A DNA stretch of 64,000 nt from CBDBKL01 sp965116215 (GCA_965116215.1 OZ220494.1:682001-746000), one strand, 5' to 3'; shown: positions 52,732 through 62,821, counted from the stretch's first letter. Notes: generated by a model from the sequence alone, not told the origin. Program-made: numbers and translations.

Positions 52732-53964
52732 ATGAATCATTTATTGTTTAAGAAATCTATAATAATGCTTCCTATAATAACAGTAGTGATATTTATTTCA
52801 AAAAGCCAAGCTAGTATACCATTTTATAGAAATACAGATAGCCTCCTCATTTCAGGATATGCCTCAGAACCAGAACTCAATGATAGCCGCATTGAAACAA
52901 AAAATGAAAAATGGATTTCTATAAAATGGACATCTAAAGCCAGTGGTTCTGGATGGGTACAAAGTAAAAACATTTGGGATGTGTACAGTCTGCATTCAAA
53001 AGATTGGGGCACTCTTATCACCCGTCAGTCCACCCCACTACGTCAGCTCCCTACTTCAAAAAGTGCATTACATGGATTTATTGAAAACAAAGAAAAAATA
53101 AAACTTCTCGATCGCCTCCCCAATGGCTGGCTTTATGTCAATCATCAAAGAAAAAAGGGATATATTCGTATTAGTGAAGTCATCTCACACTTTGATTTTT
53201 CCAAAAAAATTAAATATAAAAACTCATGGTACACATGGATGTATTTACTTCCTAGTGCTGTAGAACTCCACAATCAAAGATTCATCCCAATACATAAAAT
53301 TGATGGATTTAAAAATTTTGAAATTATAGTTATAAAGAATGATAATACTCCCATATATAAAAGACCAAGTACAGACAGCAAAATCACTACACACTTAAAG
53401 TATCTTACACGTGCTCGACAGATTAAAGTCCTCGAAAACAAATGGCATAGAAGTCAAATTCCCCATCATGGTTCAGTTTGGTGGAAAACATCTCATCTAA
53501 AAAAACAAAAAAAACCTTTTCTATTAAAAAATACTGACCTCCTCTCACGTAAAGTCTTTGATATGGCAACATCCCCTATTGATCCAACAAAAATGTTTGT
53601 CTCTGCAAATGGCATATTTAGTAGTCAAAACGGTTTATCGTGGAAAAAAATTGAACTCTTTGGAGACATGAACTATCCCATCGAGTTTTCTAAAGAAGGT
53701 ATCCTTTATATTGGACACTATCGTAGTATTAATCATGGGAAAACTTTTAATAGCTACATTAGGTGGGATCATGTGATCAAAGAAATCTCTGAAAATCCTA
53801 AATACTTAAAGCTCAAAGATATAAAAATATTAGATGAAAAAGGTTCACATCTAAAAATCTTAGTCGATGCAGGAAGCAATAAGGTCTTTTCCTTGGAAAC
53901 TAAAAACTCAGGGAAGACTTGGAGTTCATCCGATTTTGAAACACCAGACGCATTTGAGATCTAA
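52732..53964 (+). CDS. Secreted protein with bacterial SH3-like domains
   Basis: The ATG at 52732 is preferred as AGAGGAAA sits just before it; an ATG at 52711 has none. The ~410-residue product has a signal peptide (IIMLPIITVVIFISKSQA). Two or three SH3b-like regions follow, with motifs such as TPLRQLPTSKSALHGFIENKE and NGWLYVNHQRKKGYIR (first) and DNTPIYKRPSTDSKI (second). The C-terminal third has BNR/sialidase-like beta-propeller blades (FVSANGIFSSQNGLSW, NHGKTF, NSGKTWSS). SH3b domains often bind peptidoglycan, so it may contact the wall in the periplasm. Its last 65 bp overlap the convergent plsC end. Confidence 0.75.
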   Translation: MNHLLFKKSIIMLPIITVVIFISKSQASIPFYRNTDSLLISGYASEPELNDSRIETKNEKWISIKWTSKASGSGWVQSKNIWDVYSLHSKDWGTLITRQSTPLRQLPTSKSALHGFIENKEKIKLLDRLPNGWLYVNHQRKKGYIRISEVISHFDFSKKIKYKNSWYTWMYLLPSAVELHNQRFIPIHKIDGFKNFEIIVIKNDNTPIYKRPSTDSKITTHLKYLTRARQIKVLENKWHRSQIPHHGSVWWKTSHLKKQKKPFLLKNTDLLSRKVFDMATSPIDPTKMFVSANGIFSSQNGLSWKKIELFGDMNYPIEFSKEGILYIGHYRSINHGKTFNSYIRWDHVIKEISENPKYLKLKDIKILDEKGSHLKILVDAGSNKVFSLETKNSGKTWSSSDFETPDAFEI

Positions 53965-54637
53965 CCTTTTCTTTTAATAAAGCCTCTTCCCCTTTGCTAT
54001 ACTGGGTTGTATCAACAGGATTTAAAACATCTATTGTGACTTTTGTTCTGTTCTTTATATTAAAAATCAATTTTCCTTTCGGAAGTATAGATTCTGTACC
54101 AACAATAACAACAGGCACGATAGTGGCTTTGGATTGTAGAGCCAGATAAAATGGGCCACTTTTAAATGATCCTAAATCATCAAATTTTTGTTGTCTTGTT
54201 CCTTCTACGGCCAGCACAAAATCATTCCCACTTTTAATTCTTGGTTTTACACCCTCATATATCTTCATTACTGACTTTAACTGAGTGCGAGATATAGGAA
54301 AAACGCCATGTCTCTTTATTGCCCAACCAAAAAAGGGAATACGAAAAAGTTCTATTTTAGCTCCAAAGCGTGCACTGGAACTCACAAAACCTTGAAAAAC
54401 AGGAATATCTAAAAGGCTTAAATGGTTAATGAGGAACAAATGCCCTCCCTCTAAAGGAATATGACCATTTATTTCTATATCCATTCGACAGGCTCGAGCA
54501 ATACCATAACCCCACCAGTAAATAAGGCCATTGACAAGCCTCTTACAAGAAGTGGGTAAAAGAAGGACGCAAAAAATACCAACTGCTGTTAGCAACAAAA
54601 CCCATAGGCTGACAAAAACTCGATAAAAATACCACAT
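53900..54637 (-). CDS. plsC: 1-acyl-sn-glycerol-3-phosphate acyltransferase
   Basis: 245 residues with an N-terminal membrane helix and the PlsC motifs: NHLSLLD (Asn71, His72, Asp77), GVFPISR and EGTR (Glu145-Arg148), then VPVVIVGTE. It adds the second acyl chain in phosphatidic acid synthesis at the inner membrane. The C-terminal tail overlaps the convergent SH3-domain gene by 65 bp, which may reflect late extension of one of them. The start codon has little ribosome-binding site support. Confidence 0.88.
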   Translation of the reverse strand: MWYFYRVFVSLWVLLLTAVGIFCVLLLPTSCKRLVNGLIYWWGYGIARACRMDIEINGHIPLEGGHLFLINHLSLLDIPVFQGFVSSSARFGAKIELFRIPFFGWAIKRHGVFPISRTQLKSVMKIYEGVKPRIKSGNDFVLAVEGTRQQKFDDLGSFKSGPFYLALQSKATIVPVVIVGTESILPKGKLIFNIKNRTKVTIDVLNPVDTTQYSKGEEALLKEKVRSQMRLVFQNRMNSKSSLSF

Positions 54638-54847
54638 GACATAACAAAACTGTCTAGGTTATAAGGCCCTCAAAAGACTTATAAACCCCTCAAGAAAACT
54701 ATGGGTTTATTTGAAAGTCTAGGTTATACAAAAAGGCCCCCAAAAGACTTATAGGCACCCACAGTCCTTGACTGGGCTCATAAGCCCATAGACTGACTCC
54801 CTTCTCTTTACCAGTAGGCTTTCTCTGTGACTCAGGTATATATGAAA
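54638..54847. repeat. Short direct repeat in an intergenic region
   Basis: CTAGGTTAT followed by AAGGCCC and CAAAAGACTTATA occurs at about 54654 and again, slightly altered, at about 54720. A small hairpin TGGGCT-TATG-AGCCCA lies at about 54775-54790 without a T tract. Role unknown. Confidence 0.45.
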
Positions 54848-55480
54848 TCAACATCGAAAAAGCCAACAATAATTGACACCAACAAAGTTACCCAACACTA
54901 TCCTACGATTAGAGAAAAAATCATACCTCTGTATTGGAGTAAAAACGACTTGACCTTGAATTGTGCGATTTGTACCCGTCGACACAATAATCTGACCATT
55001 GAGATTCATTGAACCCATAGAAGGATCTTGAAATTCTACATTAAAGTGATTATTGCTCACCGACCCTCTTATAGATGCTCCTGAACGCTGTGGAGAAAAA
55101 CCGACCTGAAATGCCCCATATTCATGAGATAAATTATCTTCTACAACAACTTCAAACCAAGAATCCAGAGAAAACTGGCTCCCATTGAGAGGATAAATAT
55201 CTCCAACTAAAGCCACATCTGAAATCACACTGTCTTGTGGCACATCATAAGCATAACTTAAAAAGAGTTTAATATCTTCTTGATGAGGCAAAGAGCTAAA
55301 ACGAAAAAACTTTCCTGCGCTTGATCCACGGACAGGGTTACTATAATTCCCTTGGTTATCTAATCTTTGAATCCCCCGAAATTTTCTAAAATCTTGAGAG
55401 CGACGTTTCTCAGAACACCCAGAAAACCCTACCAAAAGCAAAAGAAAGAGAAAGTATCTTTTTTTTACAGCTAAAATCAT
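54848..55480 (-). CDS. Putative lipoprotein, function unknown
   Basis: 210 residues with a lipobox LLLVGFSGC (Cys ~22). The mature part is beta-rich with no motif that I recognise (DLKIFLSYAYDVPQ-like and GSQFSLDSWFEV strands). Strong AAGGAGG ribosome-binding site. It is the last of three consecutive minus-strand envelope genes (outer-membrane protein at 56449, lipoprotein at 55549), spaced 70-140 bp, that probably work together. Confidence 0.65.
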   Translation of the reverse strand: MILAVKKRYFLFLLLLVGFSGCSEKRRSQDFRKFRGIQRLDNQGNYSNPVRGSSAGKFFRFSSLPHQEDIKLFLSYAYDVPQDSVISDVALVGDIYPLNGSQFSLDSWFEVVVEDNLSHEYGAFQVGFSPQRSGASIRGSVSNNHFNVEFQDPSMGSMNLNGQIIVSTGTNRTIQGQVVFTPIQRYDFFSNRRIVLGNFVGVNYCWLFRC

Positions 55481-55548
55481 GATGCCTCCTTGAAATTTTA
55501 AAGCTGGTTCAGTCTTCTGACACCATATTTAACGGATCTTTTATAGAT

Positions 55549-56310
55549 CTAGTTAAGTCTTACAACACCGTATCTAATCGGTTTTTCATTTTGATACATG
55601 ACCAACTGACCAGAAAGTAATGGCTTTCCTTTTAAAACGTCCACTGTCTCTAAATGAAACTCATAAGTTGTTTCCCTACGATCACCAAGATGAACAACAA
55701 ATTGAATACGTCCCCCTTTAGGCTTATAGCTCACCTCCCGAATACCTTCATAGACTATGATATCTGAATTCTTTTTCTCAAAATCATCTGGATACTTCTG
55801 TGTTGTAAATATAGCTCTCCTTTGAGAGGGATTAAAACCTATAAGAGTCACCCCCATAACATAACTCCTGTCCTCTACATTTTGACTGAAGTCAAACACA
55901 ACTCCTCCCTCTCCAATCCAGTCCACTTTTGACTTCAAGGCCTCTTTTAGCTCTTTAATACTTTCATCGAACTCCTTAAGAGAGGCCGACTTATCATCAC
56001 TATTTAATGGTTCAGAAGGTAACGTAGGCCATCCTAAAAGAGACAATATAGAACAAGATTTTCCACCACCTGCTTTGGACCGCTCCATAGACAGAGTTTT
56101 AAGCTGACGAGAAATTTGACTAACGGTAGCTACATCATCAGACGTCACCCCTTCCTTCCACAAAAAAGCTGTAAAACAATACTCCTGAGCCAAGTGGTCT
56201 ATTGATCTCGTCTCTAAAACACTTTTAAAGACCTCTTTTTTAACATGTGCAACTTTATTGTTTTCACAACCCAAACTTAAAAATAAAATAAATAAAATAC
56301 TCTTTTTCAT
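55549..56310 (-). CDS. Putative lipoprotein, function unknown
   Basis: 253 residues, lipobox ILFLSLGC (Cys15). A helical segment at ~35-105 is followed by a beta-rich C-terminal half (VVFDFSQNVEDRSYVMGVTL, GGRIQFVVHLGDR, GVVRLN). No enzyme motif. GGAGAG ribosome-binding site. Middle gene of the three-gene envelope group. Confidence 0.65.
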   Translation of the reverse strand: MKKSILFILFLSLGCENNKVAHVKKEVFKSVLETRSIDHLAQEYCFTAFLWKEGVTSDDVATVSQISRQLKTLSMERSKAGGGKSCSILSLLGWPTLPSEPLNSDDKSASLKEFDESIKELKEALKSKVDWIGEGGVVFDFSQNVEDRSYVMGVTLIGFNPSQRRAIFTTQKYPDDFEKKNSDIIVYEGIREVSYKPKGGRIQFVVHLGDRRETTYEFHLETVDVLKGKPLLSGQLVMYQNEKPIRYGVVRLN

Positions 56311-56448
56311 TATCTCTCTCCAAATTTCTGTTCATCATAGCTATTTTTGACTAAAAACCTTATGAAAAGATCATCTCTCACGACGATAGATACTGCAAAA
56401 TCAAATTGATATATTCGATAAGTCACTGCCTCTTTCCCTTGAATTTTC

Positions 56449-57684
56449 TTAAAAAAACATGACTAATTCTGCGCCAACAAGTGGAGCAATAACAACATTT
56501 CTTCCTGAAAGCGGTTGACTATATGTCATTGTCACGTTGAATGGAACAGAAAAGACTTTATCCCTATAATACTTAATCGTTGAATATTTTAATTGCAAGG
56601 TTGCAGCATGTATCTCTTGTTCAGGATTCATATCATTTAAATATCCATATCTCTCAGAGTCATACTTATCACCTTTAAACCTTGTTTTAAACATATATCG
56701 ATAAGAGTAGCCGGCTCCAAAACTTATATTTTTATCTTCATTGCCAATATAAATAGATGCTCCAACTTCCATTTGATCCCCTAAATTTCTATAAACAAAC
56801 TCTGAATCTGGAGAGAGTCTATCTCCTTCAAATCGAGGAATACGGCGTTCTAACTTATCTGCAAGTTGAAGGGTATAACCGGTATGAACATTCCATCTGA
56901 CATTCTCCCTTAATAGAGTATCCCATGACAATGTAAGAGAGACATCAGCTTGGCCATCACCAGAAGAGACATCCACAACACGATCCGAATTGGGATACTC
57001 ACCTGTAGGTAAGACAATAGAAGGAGATATTAAAAACGTATTTTTTTCATTTTTATAAAATTGCCATCGACCAATAAGTAGAATATCTCCTAATGAAGTT
57101 GTCTTATAACTCTCAATAGGATCTAACCCAGAGACCTTCGCCTGAACATTGATAGGATCACTTAAAAGCTTTTGAGCCGACTCCTGAAAACTAGGTGGTA
57201 AAGTCTCCAACCAAGATCGCCCATCATCGCTCAGTAAAAATCCTGTATCAATATTTACACCAATATGATAAATGGGCGCAGCCAATACAAATGTGAAATT
57301 ATCCGTTAAGCCCCAACTCAACATAGGCACCTCTACTCTCATATGGATATTGGCTGCCCCTTGGAGCTTTCCTACAATTGAGTCTTCTTTAAAGTTTAAT
57401 GCTTTTATAGATCCTTCTAATAAAATCTTGACCATTCCAGATTGTGAATCCACAACATCATTCCAACCAATGGCCTTATGAAAATCAGCACCTAAGGAGA
57501 AACGCTGACCCTGCTGATTATAAAGATCTGTTGCCGAAAGAAAGAGAGATTTAAACCTTGGACTCCTTATATCAGAAGGCAAAACAGATGTATCTTGAAT
57601 ATCATAGGGAACTGTTAAAATTGCCGCCTCTACATGAATAGCCAAACTCATAAATAAAAGAAAAACTCTCATAACCCCTCTCAT
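56449..57684 (-). CDS. Outer-membrane beta-barrel protein, function unknown
   Basis: 411 residues, or 407 if Met5 is used, with a signal peptide ending AIHVEA. The barrel strands are regular, and the chain ends in Phe (AELVMFF), the usual outer-membrane targeting signal. Motifs like SPSIVLPTGEYPNSD and DVSLTLSWDTLLRENVRWNVHTGYTLQL resemble the Phenol_MetA_deg-like outer-membrane family. Starts the three-gene envelope group on the minus strand. Confidence 0.72.
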   Translation of the reverse strand: MRGVMRVFLLFMSLAIHVEAAILTVPYDIQDTSVLPSDIRSPRFKSLFLSATDLYNQQGQRFSLGADFHKAIGWNDVVDSQSGMVKILLEGSIKALNFKEDSIVGKLQGAANIHMRVEVPMLSWGLTDNFTFVLAAPIYHIGVNIDTGFLLSDDGRSWLETLPPSFQESAQKLLSDPINVQAKVSGLDPIESYKTTSLGDILLIGRWQFYKNEKNTFLISPSIVLPTGEYPNSDRVVDVSSGDGQADVSLTLSWDTLLRENVRWNVHTGYTLQLADKLERRIPRFEGDRLSPDSEFVYRNLGDQMEVGASIYIGNEDKNISFGAGYSYRYMFKTRFKGDKYDSERYGYLNDMNPEQEIHAATLQLKYSTIKYYRDKVFSVPFNVTMTYSQPLSGRNVVIAPLVGAELVMFF

Positions 57685-58043
57685 TTCTTACTTTTCAAAA
57701 CTGAACTACAAACACTGACTTAATATCTACCCATCTCAGTCTCTTGTTTGTTTCACTTTATAGTACTATCAGAGGTTCAATCACAAATAGAACCAACCAT
57801 CTTTTGAAAAGATCTTCTCCTCTGCCAACACAAGTAGAAAACAAAAAAAGAACCATAACTCAAAAAGGCTATTTTTATTTTACAAAAATAACGATACTCA
57901 TAAAGAAAAAGAATGATATTTAGCCTTATATCGTAACAAGGCTATCGACCCCTCTCCATCTATTTAGCACATCGTAGCACGACCTTAGTCTATTCAGCAG
58001 AAAAGCCACTTTACCTTTGGACTGGTGACAATATGATGGAGTC
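57685..58043. other. Divergent intergenic region without genes
   Basis: 359 bp between divergent genes. AT-rich, no ORF and no RNA recognised. Confidence 0.5.
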
Positions 58044-58844
58044 ATGAAAAAAATCTTGATAATACTTTTAATCTTCTTTACCGGAAGTAGCTTTGGGACA
58101 ATAGGAGCTTATATTCTTTTACGCCCTACGGAGTATACAAAATCTGAACTTATCAAAACATATAAGAAAATGCTGCTCACCCCTTCTTCCATTGAGTGGG
58201 CAAAGATATTTCAATATCAATGCTCTGCCACTTCAAAGACTGAGGCACCCCTTGCAGAAGCTACACTTATTATAATGGATGAGTTCCCTTTATTCCTATA
58301 TAAGAACTATATCAAAGGAGAAACAAAGGTTTTAAATATATTGAATACGATCTTTGATACTCAATTAAACAAACTTTCTTTTGATTATCAGAGTCCTAAA
58401 AAAATTTTTCATATACTTGATAGGTCACTAAAATACGCTAAAGAGCAAATCCCCATTGATAAAGAAAGGCATAAATCCTATATCACACATTTGGAAAAAC
58501 GACTTTCTACATGGGAACAAAATTATTTGAAAGTGGCGTTAAAAGATCCCTTAGATAAAAAAATTCTTGAAAAAGCCCGAGAAGAAAAAACCTCTTTCAA
58601 AGATCTAAATGATGAAGTCTTTGGAGTCATTAATAATAAAGAAAAGGCAATCTCCATAGCAGAAAAAGTCATTCAGAATGTATTTGGAAATGAGGTGAGC
58701 CAAAAGAAGCCGTTTAATGCAGAGCTGATTAAGGATGAGTGGGTTGTCCGCCCTTCACGATCCCTCTCTCGTCATAAAAAGAAAAGGCCCTTTATTATTA
58801 TTGATAAAAACATAGGTCGAATAGTTGGAGTGACTACAAACTAA
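58044..58844 (+). CDS. Membrane-anchored protein, function unknown
   Basis: 266 residues with an N-terminal hydrophobic anchor (ILIILLIFFTGSSFGTIGAYILL) that lacks a clear cleavage site, then a charged, mostly helical body. A C-terminal beta segment PFIIIDKNIGRIVGV closes it. No catalytic motif seen. It is convergent with the next gene, only 8 bp apart. Confidence 0.6.
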   Translation: MKKILIILLIFFTGSSFGTIGAYILLRPTEYTKSELIKTYKKMLLTPSSIEWAKIFQYQCSATSKTEAPLAEATLIIMDEFPLFLYKNYIKGETKVLNILNTIFDTQLNKLSFDYQSPKKIFHILDRSLKYAKEQIPIDKERHKSYITHLEKRLSTWEQNYLKVALKDPLDKKILEKAREEKTSFKDLNDEVFGVINNKEKAISIAEKVIQNVFGNEVSQKKPFNAELIKDEWVVRPSRSLSRHKKKRPFIIIDKNIGRIVGVTTN

Positions 58845-58852
58845 ACTAAGGG

Positions 58853-59452
58853 CTACTTACTGTAGTGGTTCAAACTATCTCTTTTAGCCACTATCTTGTT
58901 CATAATATCTTTTAAATCCTCTTCAAGTTTATCAAGATTCCTAACAACCAAAACGTCCTTTTGACTTAAAAGTTTTCTCAAAAGAGAACCATTTTTAATA
59001 AATGGTGGAAGGATTTCTGCAGAGCCCACAAGACCTACTGCAGCTACGCCTCCTGCTAATATCGCTTGCAAAGTGGTTCCTGTTAATACTATTGGAACTA
59101 TTATAACGGACCCAGCTATTAATAGGCTTAATGCAATACCACTACCTATTCCCCCATTGCGGTTAGTTTTTATTAAAAGACTTCTTAATTCTGTTATAGT
59201 AAGAATCTCATCGACCAAAGGTGCGCAGCCCTCTCCTTGATAACATTTATAAACCACAATGCCTTCTTCGGTATTTTCTTCATCTCTGAAATTGACATTG
59301 ATTGGGATTTTTCTAATCTCAAGCCATTTAGAAATGAGTTGATTTCTAACATTGCTTTGTTGTCTTTCACGAAGGAGAGTCGTTTGAGAAAAAGATGCTG
59401 TCGATAATGTTACACAAAGGGCTACGGTTAAAATAAATTTTAAATGATTCAT
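58853..59452 (-). CDS. Exported protein with central hydrophobic hairpin, function unknown
   Basis: The ATG at 59452 is chosen since GAGGAG lies nine bases upstream; the TTG at 59461 directly touches that site. About 199 residues: signal peptide (TVALCVTLSTASFS), a polar part with one likely disulfide pair (CYQGEGC), a Gly/Ala-rich hydrophobic hairpin (~105-150, IALSLLIAGSVIIVPIVL and AILAGGVAAVGLVG), then a charged helical tail. The hairpin recalls pore-forming or glycine-zipper proteins. Function unknown. Confidence 0.62.
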   Translation of the reverse strand: MNHLKFILTVALCVTLSTASFSQTTLLRERQQSNVRNQLISKWLEIRKIPINVNFRDEENTEEGIVVYKCYQGEGCAPLVDEILTITELRSLLIKTNRNGGIGSGIALSLLIAGSVIIVPIVLTGTTLQAILAGGVAAVGLVGSAEILPPFIKNGSLLRKLLSQKDVLVVRNLDKLEEDLKDIMNKIVAKRDSLNHYSK

Positions 59453-59849
59453 AATAGTCAACTCCTCATCTTAAAGATTATGGGTTCGTCAAATTCCCTC
59501 TCAAATATGCCAGACAATTTCTATGTTATATAAGAAAAACCCTCTCGCTCACTTTTGTTTTAAAAAATAAGAGCCTTGAATGGACACTAAAAAGGGGTTA
59601 AGTTATTGTTATAATTCAAATTAAAAACTGAAGAAAAACTTTATCTCTATATAATTTCTTTTACATTTTTTCATTATCAATTATTAAAAAATGGTTGAAA
59701 ACAACTGATTAGGAGATTATTTTTAGCTCAGAAAGTCCTGATTCTTTAATACATCACATAGACTTTAGTGATATAAATGCAAGCTCTAAACAATTATATC
59801 TAAAGCGATATCCTATTCCAAAATAAAGACAAAAATATGGCCTGTGATT
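59453..59849. other. Gene-free interval
   Basis: About 390 bp between the hydrophobic-hairpin gene and the Sel1 cluster. AT-rich; nothing recognised. Confidence 0.5.
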
Positions 59850-60302
59850 TTAATAACACTGTTTAATCAGTGAATCTAATCTTTTCTCCCAGTACTCAGC
59901 GTTTTTAAAACTTTCTTTTAAACCCTTCACTTTAGAATATATTTCAACAAGTCGGCCTTCAGCCTCTGCGTGACCTTGCTCCGCTGCGGCTTCAAACCAT
60001 TCCAAAGCCTTCCTGTAATCCTTTTCAACATAACGTCCTTTATAATACAATTCACCAAGTCTATATTGCGCCTCTGGATGACCGTATTTGGCTGCGAGTT
60101 GAGTCCTCTCTAGATTTTCATAATCCCTTTTATCAACTCCGTACACAGTATAAGAGGGGGGAATCGTGTAAGGAGTGAATTGAGGTTTCCGAAATGGATT
60201 CACCACTCCATACGACAAGGGAGTAGAAAAGCAAATGGCAAAAAATAAAACGATCTTAACTCTACTGATAGATTTCATAAATGATTTTAGCTTTGATTTC
60301 AT
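59850..60302 (-). CDS. Small secreted Sel1-repeat protein
   Basis: 150 residues: signal peptide (VLFFAICFSTPLSYG), a short Pro-rich part, two Sel1-like repeats (AAKYGHPEAQYRLGELYYKG, then KALEWFEAAAEQGHAEAEGRL), and the C-terminal cap YSKVKGLKESF...LIKQCY common to the three proteins of this cluster. Sel1 repeats bind other proteins. It lies 39 bp downstream of the protease-Sel1 gene and seems a shortened duplicate of the neighbours. Confidence 0.82.
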   Translation of the reverse strand: MKSKLKSFMKSISRVKIVLFFAICFSTPLSYGVVNPFRKPQFTPYTIPPSYTVYGVDKRDYENLERTQLAAKYGHPEAQYRLGELYYKGRYVEKDYRKALEWFEAAAEQGHAEAEGRLVEIYSKVKGLKESFKNAEYWEKRLDSLIKQCY

Positions 60303-60341
60303 GTAAAAACCTATTTGTCTTTGTGGCCATTGCCTGTGATT

Positions 60342-61646
60342 TTAATAACACTGTTTAATCAGTAAATCTCGTCTGCTCTCCCAGTACTGGACTTTTTGAA
60401 AACTTTCTTTTAAACCCTTCACTTTAGAATATATTTTATCAAGCCTATTTTCAGCATCTTTATGCCCCTGCTTTGCTGCGGCTTCAAACCATTCCAAAGC
60501 CACTTTATAATCTTTTCTGACACCCTTTCCTTTATAATACATTTTACCAAGATGATATTGAGCATTCATATGACCCTGTTTTGCTGCGGCTTCAAACCAT
60601 TCCAAAGCCTTCTTGTAATCCCTTTCAACACCCTCCTCTCCGGTATAATACATTTTACCAAGACGATATTGAGCATTTAAATGACCTCTCTTTCCTGCCT
60701 TCTCATACCAATAACGAGCCTTTTGAGGATTTGGTTGTTTATTCCTTGCATGAAACCTTGAGTGATAAATCTCACCCATAATCAACATATCTTCCGCTGT
60801 TTTGACATCGGCCTCAAAAGCACGACTCTTCACTGACTCAGGAGATATACGATCCAGACCAAATCCTCCTTCTCTTTGTAAAAGCTCTTTATTCCTCTCA
60901 ATAAGAGTCTTTAACTTATGAATAGCTAGAGCAATAATTTGTGAAGAATTGGTATACTCTGTCCCACTTACAACCACTCCAATGACTTTTAAGTCCTGTG
61001 AAAAAACAGGCGAACCACTAGAACCATATTCAGCAAAGGATGTTGTATGAAATAGTCTATTTCCTATCCGCATACCAATAAAACCTTTAGCCAAAACCAC
61101 TTTCACATTCTCTTTTAAATCAGAAGATAAAAATTCATTTTTATCATAAGTCAGAAAAGGGAGTGCTTCAATAAAGCGAGTATCGCTCCTCTGTCGAATA
61201 AGATCCAACTCACCCCATGGATAACCCATCGTAAAACTGCCCTGACCTCTAATAATATCTCTATCACTTCCTAGAGTCAGAGGTTGATGGTCGCTTCTTG
61301 ATGTCCTAATAATTGCTAAATCATTTTTACGATCTATAAGCACAGTTTTTCCGTAATCTGTTCTCCATGGCGTTATCACTTTTACATATTCTGCATAGAC
61401 AGATGGATCATTGAGGGGATTTAAATGCTTAACCACATGATAATTTGTGACCAATAAGTTTTCGGTCACAAAGAAGCCAGTCGCCCAGGCATTACTTCTA
61501 TAAACACTTGCAATAGATAAATTGAGATTTCTATAGTCCTTTTCATTGGCCCCATAAGATAAGGGAGCAGAAAAACAAATAGTGAAAGATAAGACAACCT
61601 TGGCTAAAGCTAAAGACTCTAAAAATGATTTTACTCCTGATCTCAC
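60342..61646 (-). CDS. Secreted trypsin-like serine protease with C-terminal Sel1 repeats
   Basis: 434 residues, GTG start with AAGGAAA before it. Signal peptide to about residue 32. Residues ~40-255 form a chymotrypsin-fold protease with catalytic triad His70 (VTNYHVV), Asp109 (RKNDLAII) and Ser212 (YGSSGSPVF). Three or four Sel1 repeats (residues ~285-400) and the cluster's shared C-terminal cap ending KQCY follow. Active in the periplasm or outside. A protease fused to a protein-binding solenoid suggests a substrate-recruiting protease. The neighbours with the same repeats but no protease domain may be partners or binding competitors. Confidence 0.87.
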   Translation of the reverse strand: MRSGVKSFLESLALAKVVLSFTICFSAPLSYGANEKDYRNLNLSIASVYRSNAWATGFFVTENLLVTNYHVVKHLNPLNDPSVYAEYVKVITPWRTDYGKTVLIDRKNDLAIIRTSRSDHQPLTLGSDRDIIRGQGSFTMGYPWGELDLIRQRSDTRFIEALPFLTYDKNEFLSSDLKENVKVVLAKGFIGMRIGNRLFHTTSFAEYGSSGSPVFSQDLKVIGVVVSGTEYTNSSQIIALAIHKLKTLIERNKELLQREGGFGLDRISPESVKSRAFEADVKTAEDMLIMGEIYHSRFHARNKQPNPQKARYWYEKAGKRGHLNAQYRLGKMYYTGEEGVERDYKKALEWFEAAAKQGHMNAQYHLGKMYYKGKGVRKDYKVALEWFEAAAKQGHKDAENRLDKIYSKVKGLKESFQKVQYWESRRDLLIKQCY

Positions 61647-61861
61647 AGAATTTCCTTGCTCATATAAATATTCTTTATGGTCTGTTTTTTAAAAGGTAAC
61701 ACTTTAATAGCACACATTAGCTCTGTTTGTTTGTCCTCTCCAAGCTTATCAACCTACAAATCCCTTCTAAGAGGAAGACTCATTTCATTGAGATTCTAAA
61801 ATCCTTGAATAGATAAAATATACTCTTTTCTCTTAAACTCTATCCAAAGTCTCTCTGTAAC

Positions 61862-62821
61862 TTAGTAACATTGTTTAATCAATGAATCTCGTATTCTCTT
61901 CCAATACTCAACGTTTTGAAAACTTTCTTTTAAACCCTTCACTTTAGAATATATTTTATCAAGCCTATTTTGAGCTTCTGCATGACCCTGCTCTGCTGCC
62001 GCTTTAAACCATTCCGCAGCCAATTTATAATCTTTTGTGACACCCCTTCCTTTATAATATATCTCACCAAGTTCAAATTGAGCCCATACATAACCCTGTT
62101 TTGCTGCTGCCTCAGCTGTTGTTCTCAAACTAGTTTGAGCCTCCTTATGCCCCTGCTCTACTGCAGCTTTAAACCATTCAAAAGCTTTTTGAGGATCTTT
62201 TTTGACCCCATGTCCAAATTCATACATCTCACCCAGCTTATATTGAGCTTTTGCATGACCTTGTCTTGCCGCTGCTTCATGCCACTCCACAGCTGTTGGC
62301 CAATCTCTTTCACCATTCTTGCTATGCTCTCCATAATAATACCTTTCAGCAAGCTGATATTGAGCCTCTGCATAACCTTGCTCCGCTGCCACTTTAAGCC
62401 ATTTTAAACCCTTGTTGTAATCAAGAGGGAATGAAGCAGGCCGCCCACTAAAGTATATTCTAGAAAGGATCAACTGGGCTTCTGCATGACCCTGCTTTGC
62501 TGCCGCTTTAAACCACTCCAAAGCTACTTTATAATCTCTTTCCTCAGCCTTCCGATAATTTTGAGCATCGATCTCATTTAAAATGACTTTATTCTTTACT
62601 TTATTTTTCTGATAACTTCTTTCAATACCCCCTCCAAAGAAATACCTTTTCGCCAGCTCAAATTGAGCATCTGCATAACCTTGTTTTGCTTGGACTTCAA
62701 GTTGTTTAAAATCTTCTGATTTTTCATTGGCCCCATACGCTAATGGAGCAGAAAAACAAATAGCAAAGAGTAAGGCCATATGGGCGAATACTATAGTCTT
62801 TAGAAATGATTTTGGTTTCAT
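61862..62821 (-). CDS. Secreted Sel1-repeat protein
   Basis: 319 residues: signal peptide (MALLFAICFSAPLAYG), six or seven Sel1 repeats with the pattern A-x-Q-G-(H/Y)-A-x-A-Q-x-x-L-x-x-x-Y, and the same C-terminal cap KGLKESFQNVEYWKR...LIKQCY as the two downstream genes. AAAGGAG ribosome-binding site. First gene of the three-gene Sel1 cluster, separated by 215 bp from the protease gene. Repeats are alike at DNA level, so repeat number may vary. Confidence 0.85.
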   Translation of the reverse strand: MKPKSFLKTIVFAHMALLFAICFSAPLAYGANEKSEDFKQLEVQAKQGYADAQFELAKRYFFGGGIERSYQKNKVKNKVILNEIDAQNYRKAEERDYKVALEWFKAAAKQGHAEAQLILSRIYFSGRPASFPLDYNKGLKWLKVAAEQGYAEAQYQLAERYYYGEHSKNGERDWPTAVEWHEAAARQGHAKAQYKLGEMYEFGHGVKKDPQKAFEWFKAAVEQGHKEAQTSLRTTAEAAAKQGYVWAQFELGEIYYKGRGVTKDYKLAAEWFKAAAEQGHAEAQNRLDKIYSKVKGLKESFQNVEYWKRIRDSLIKQCY

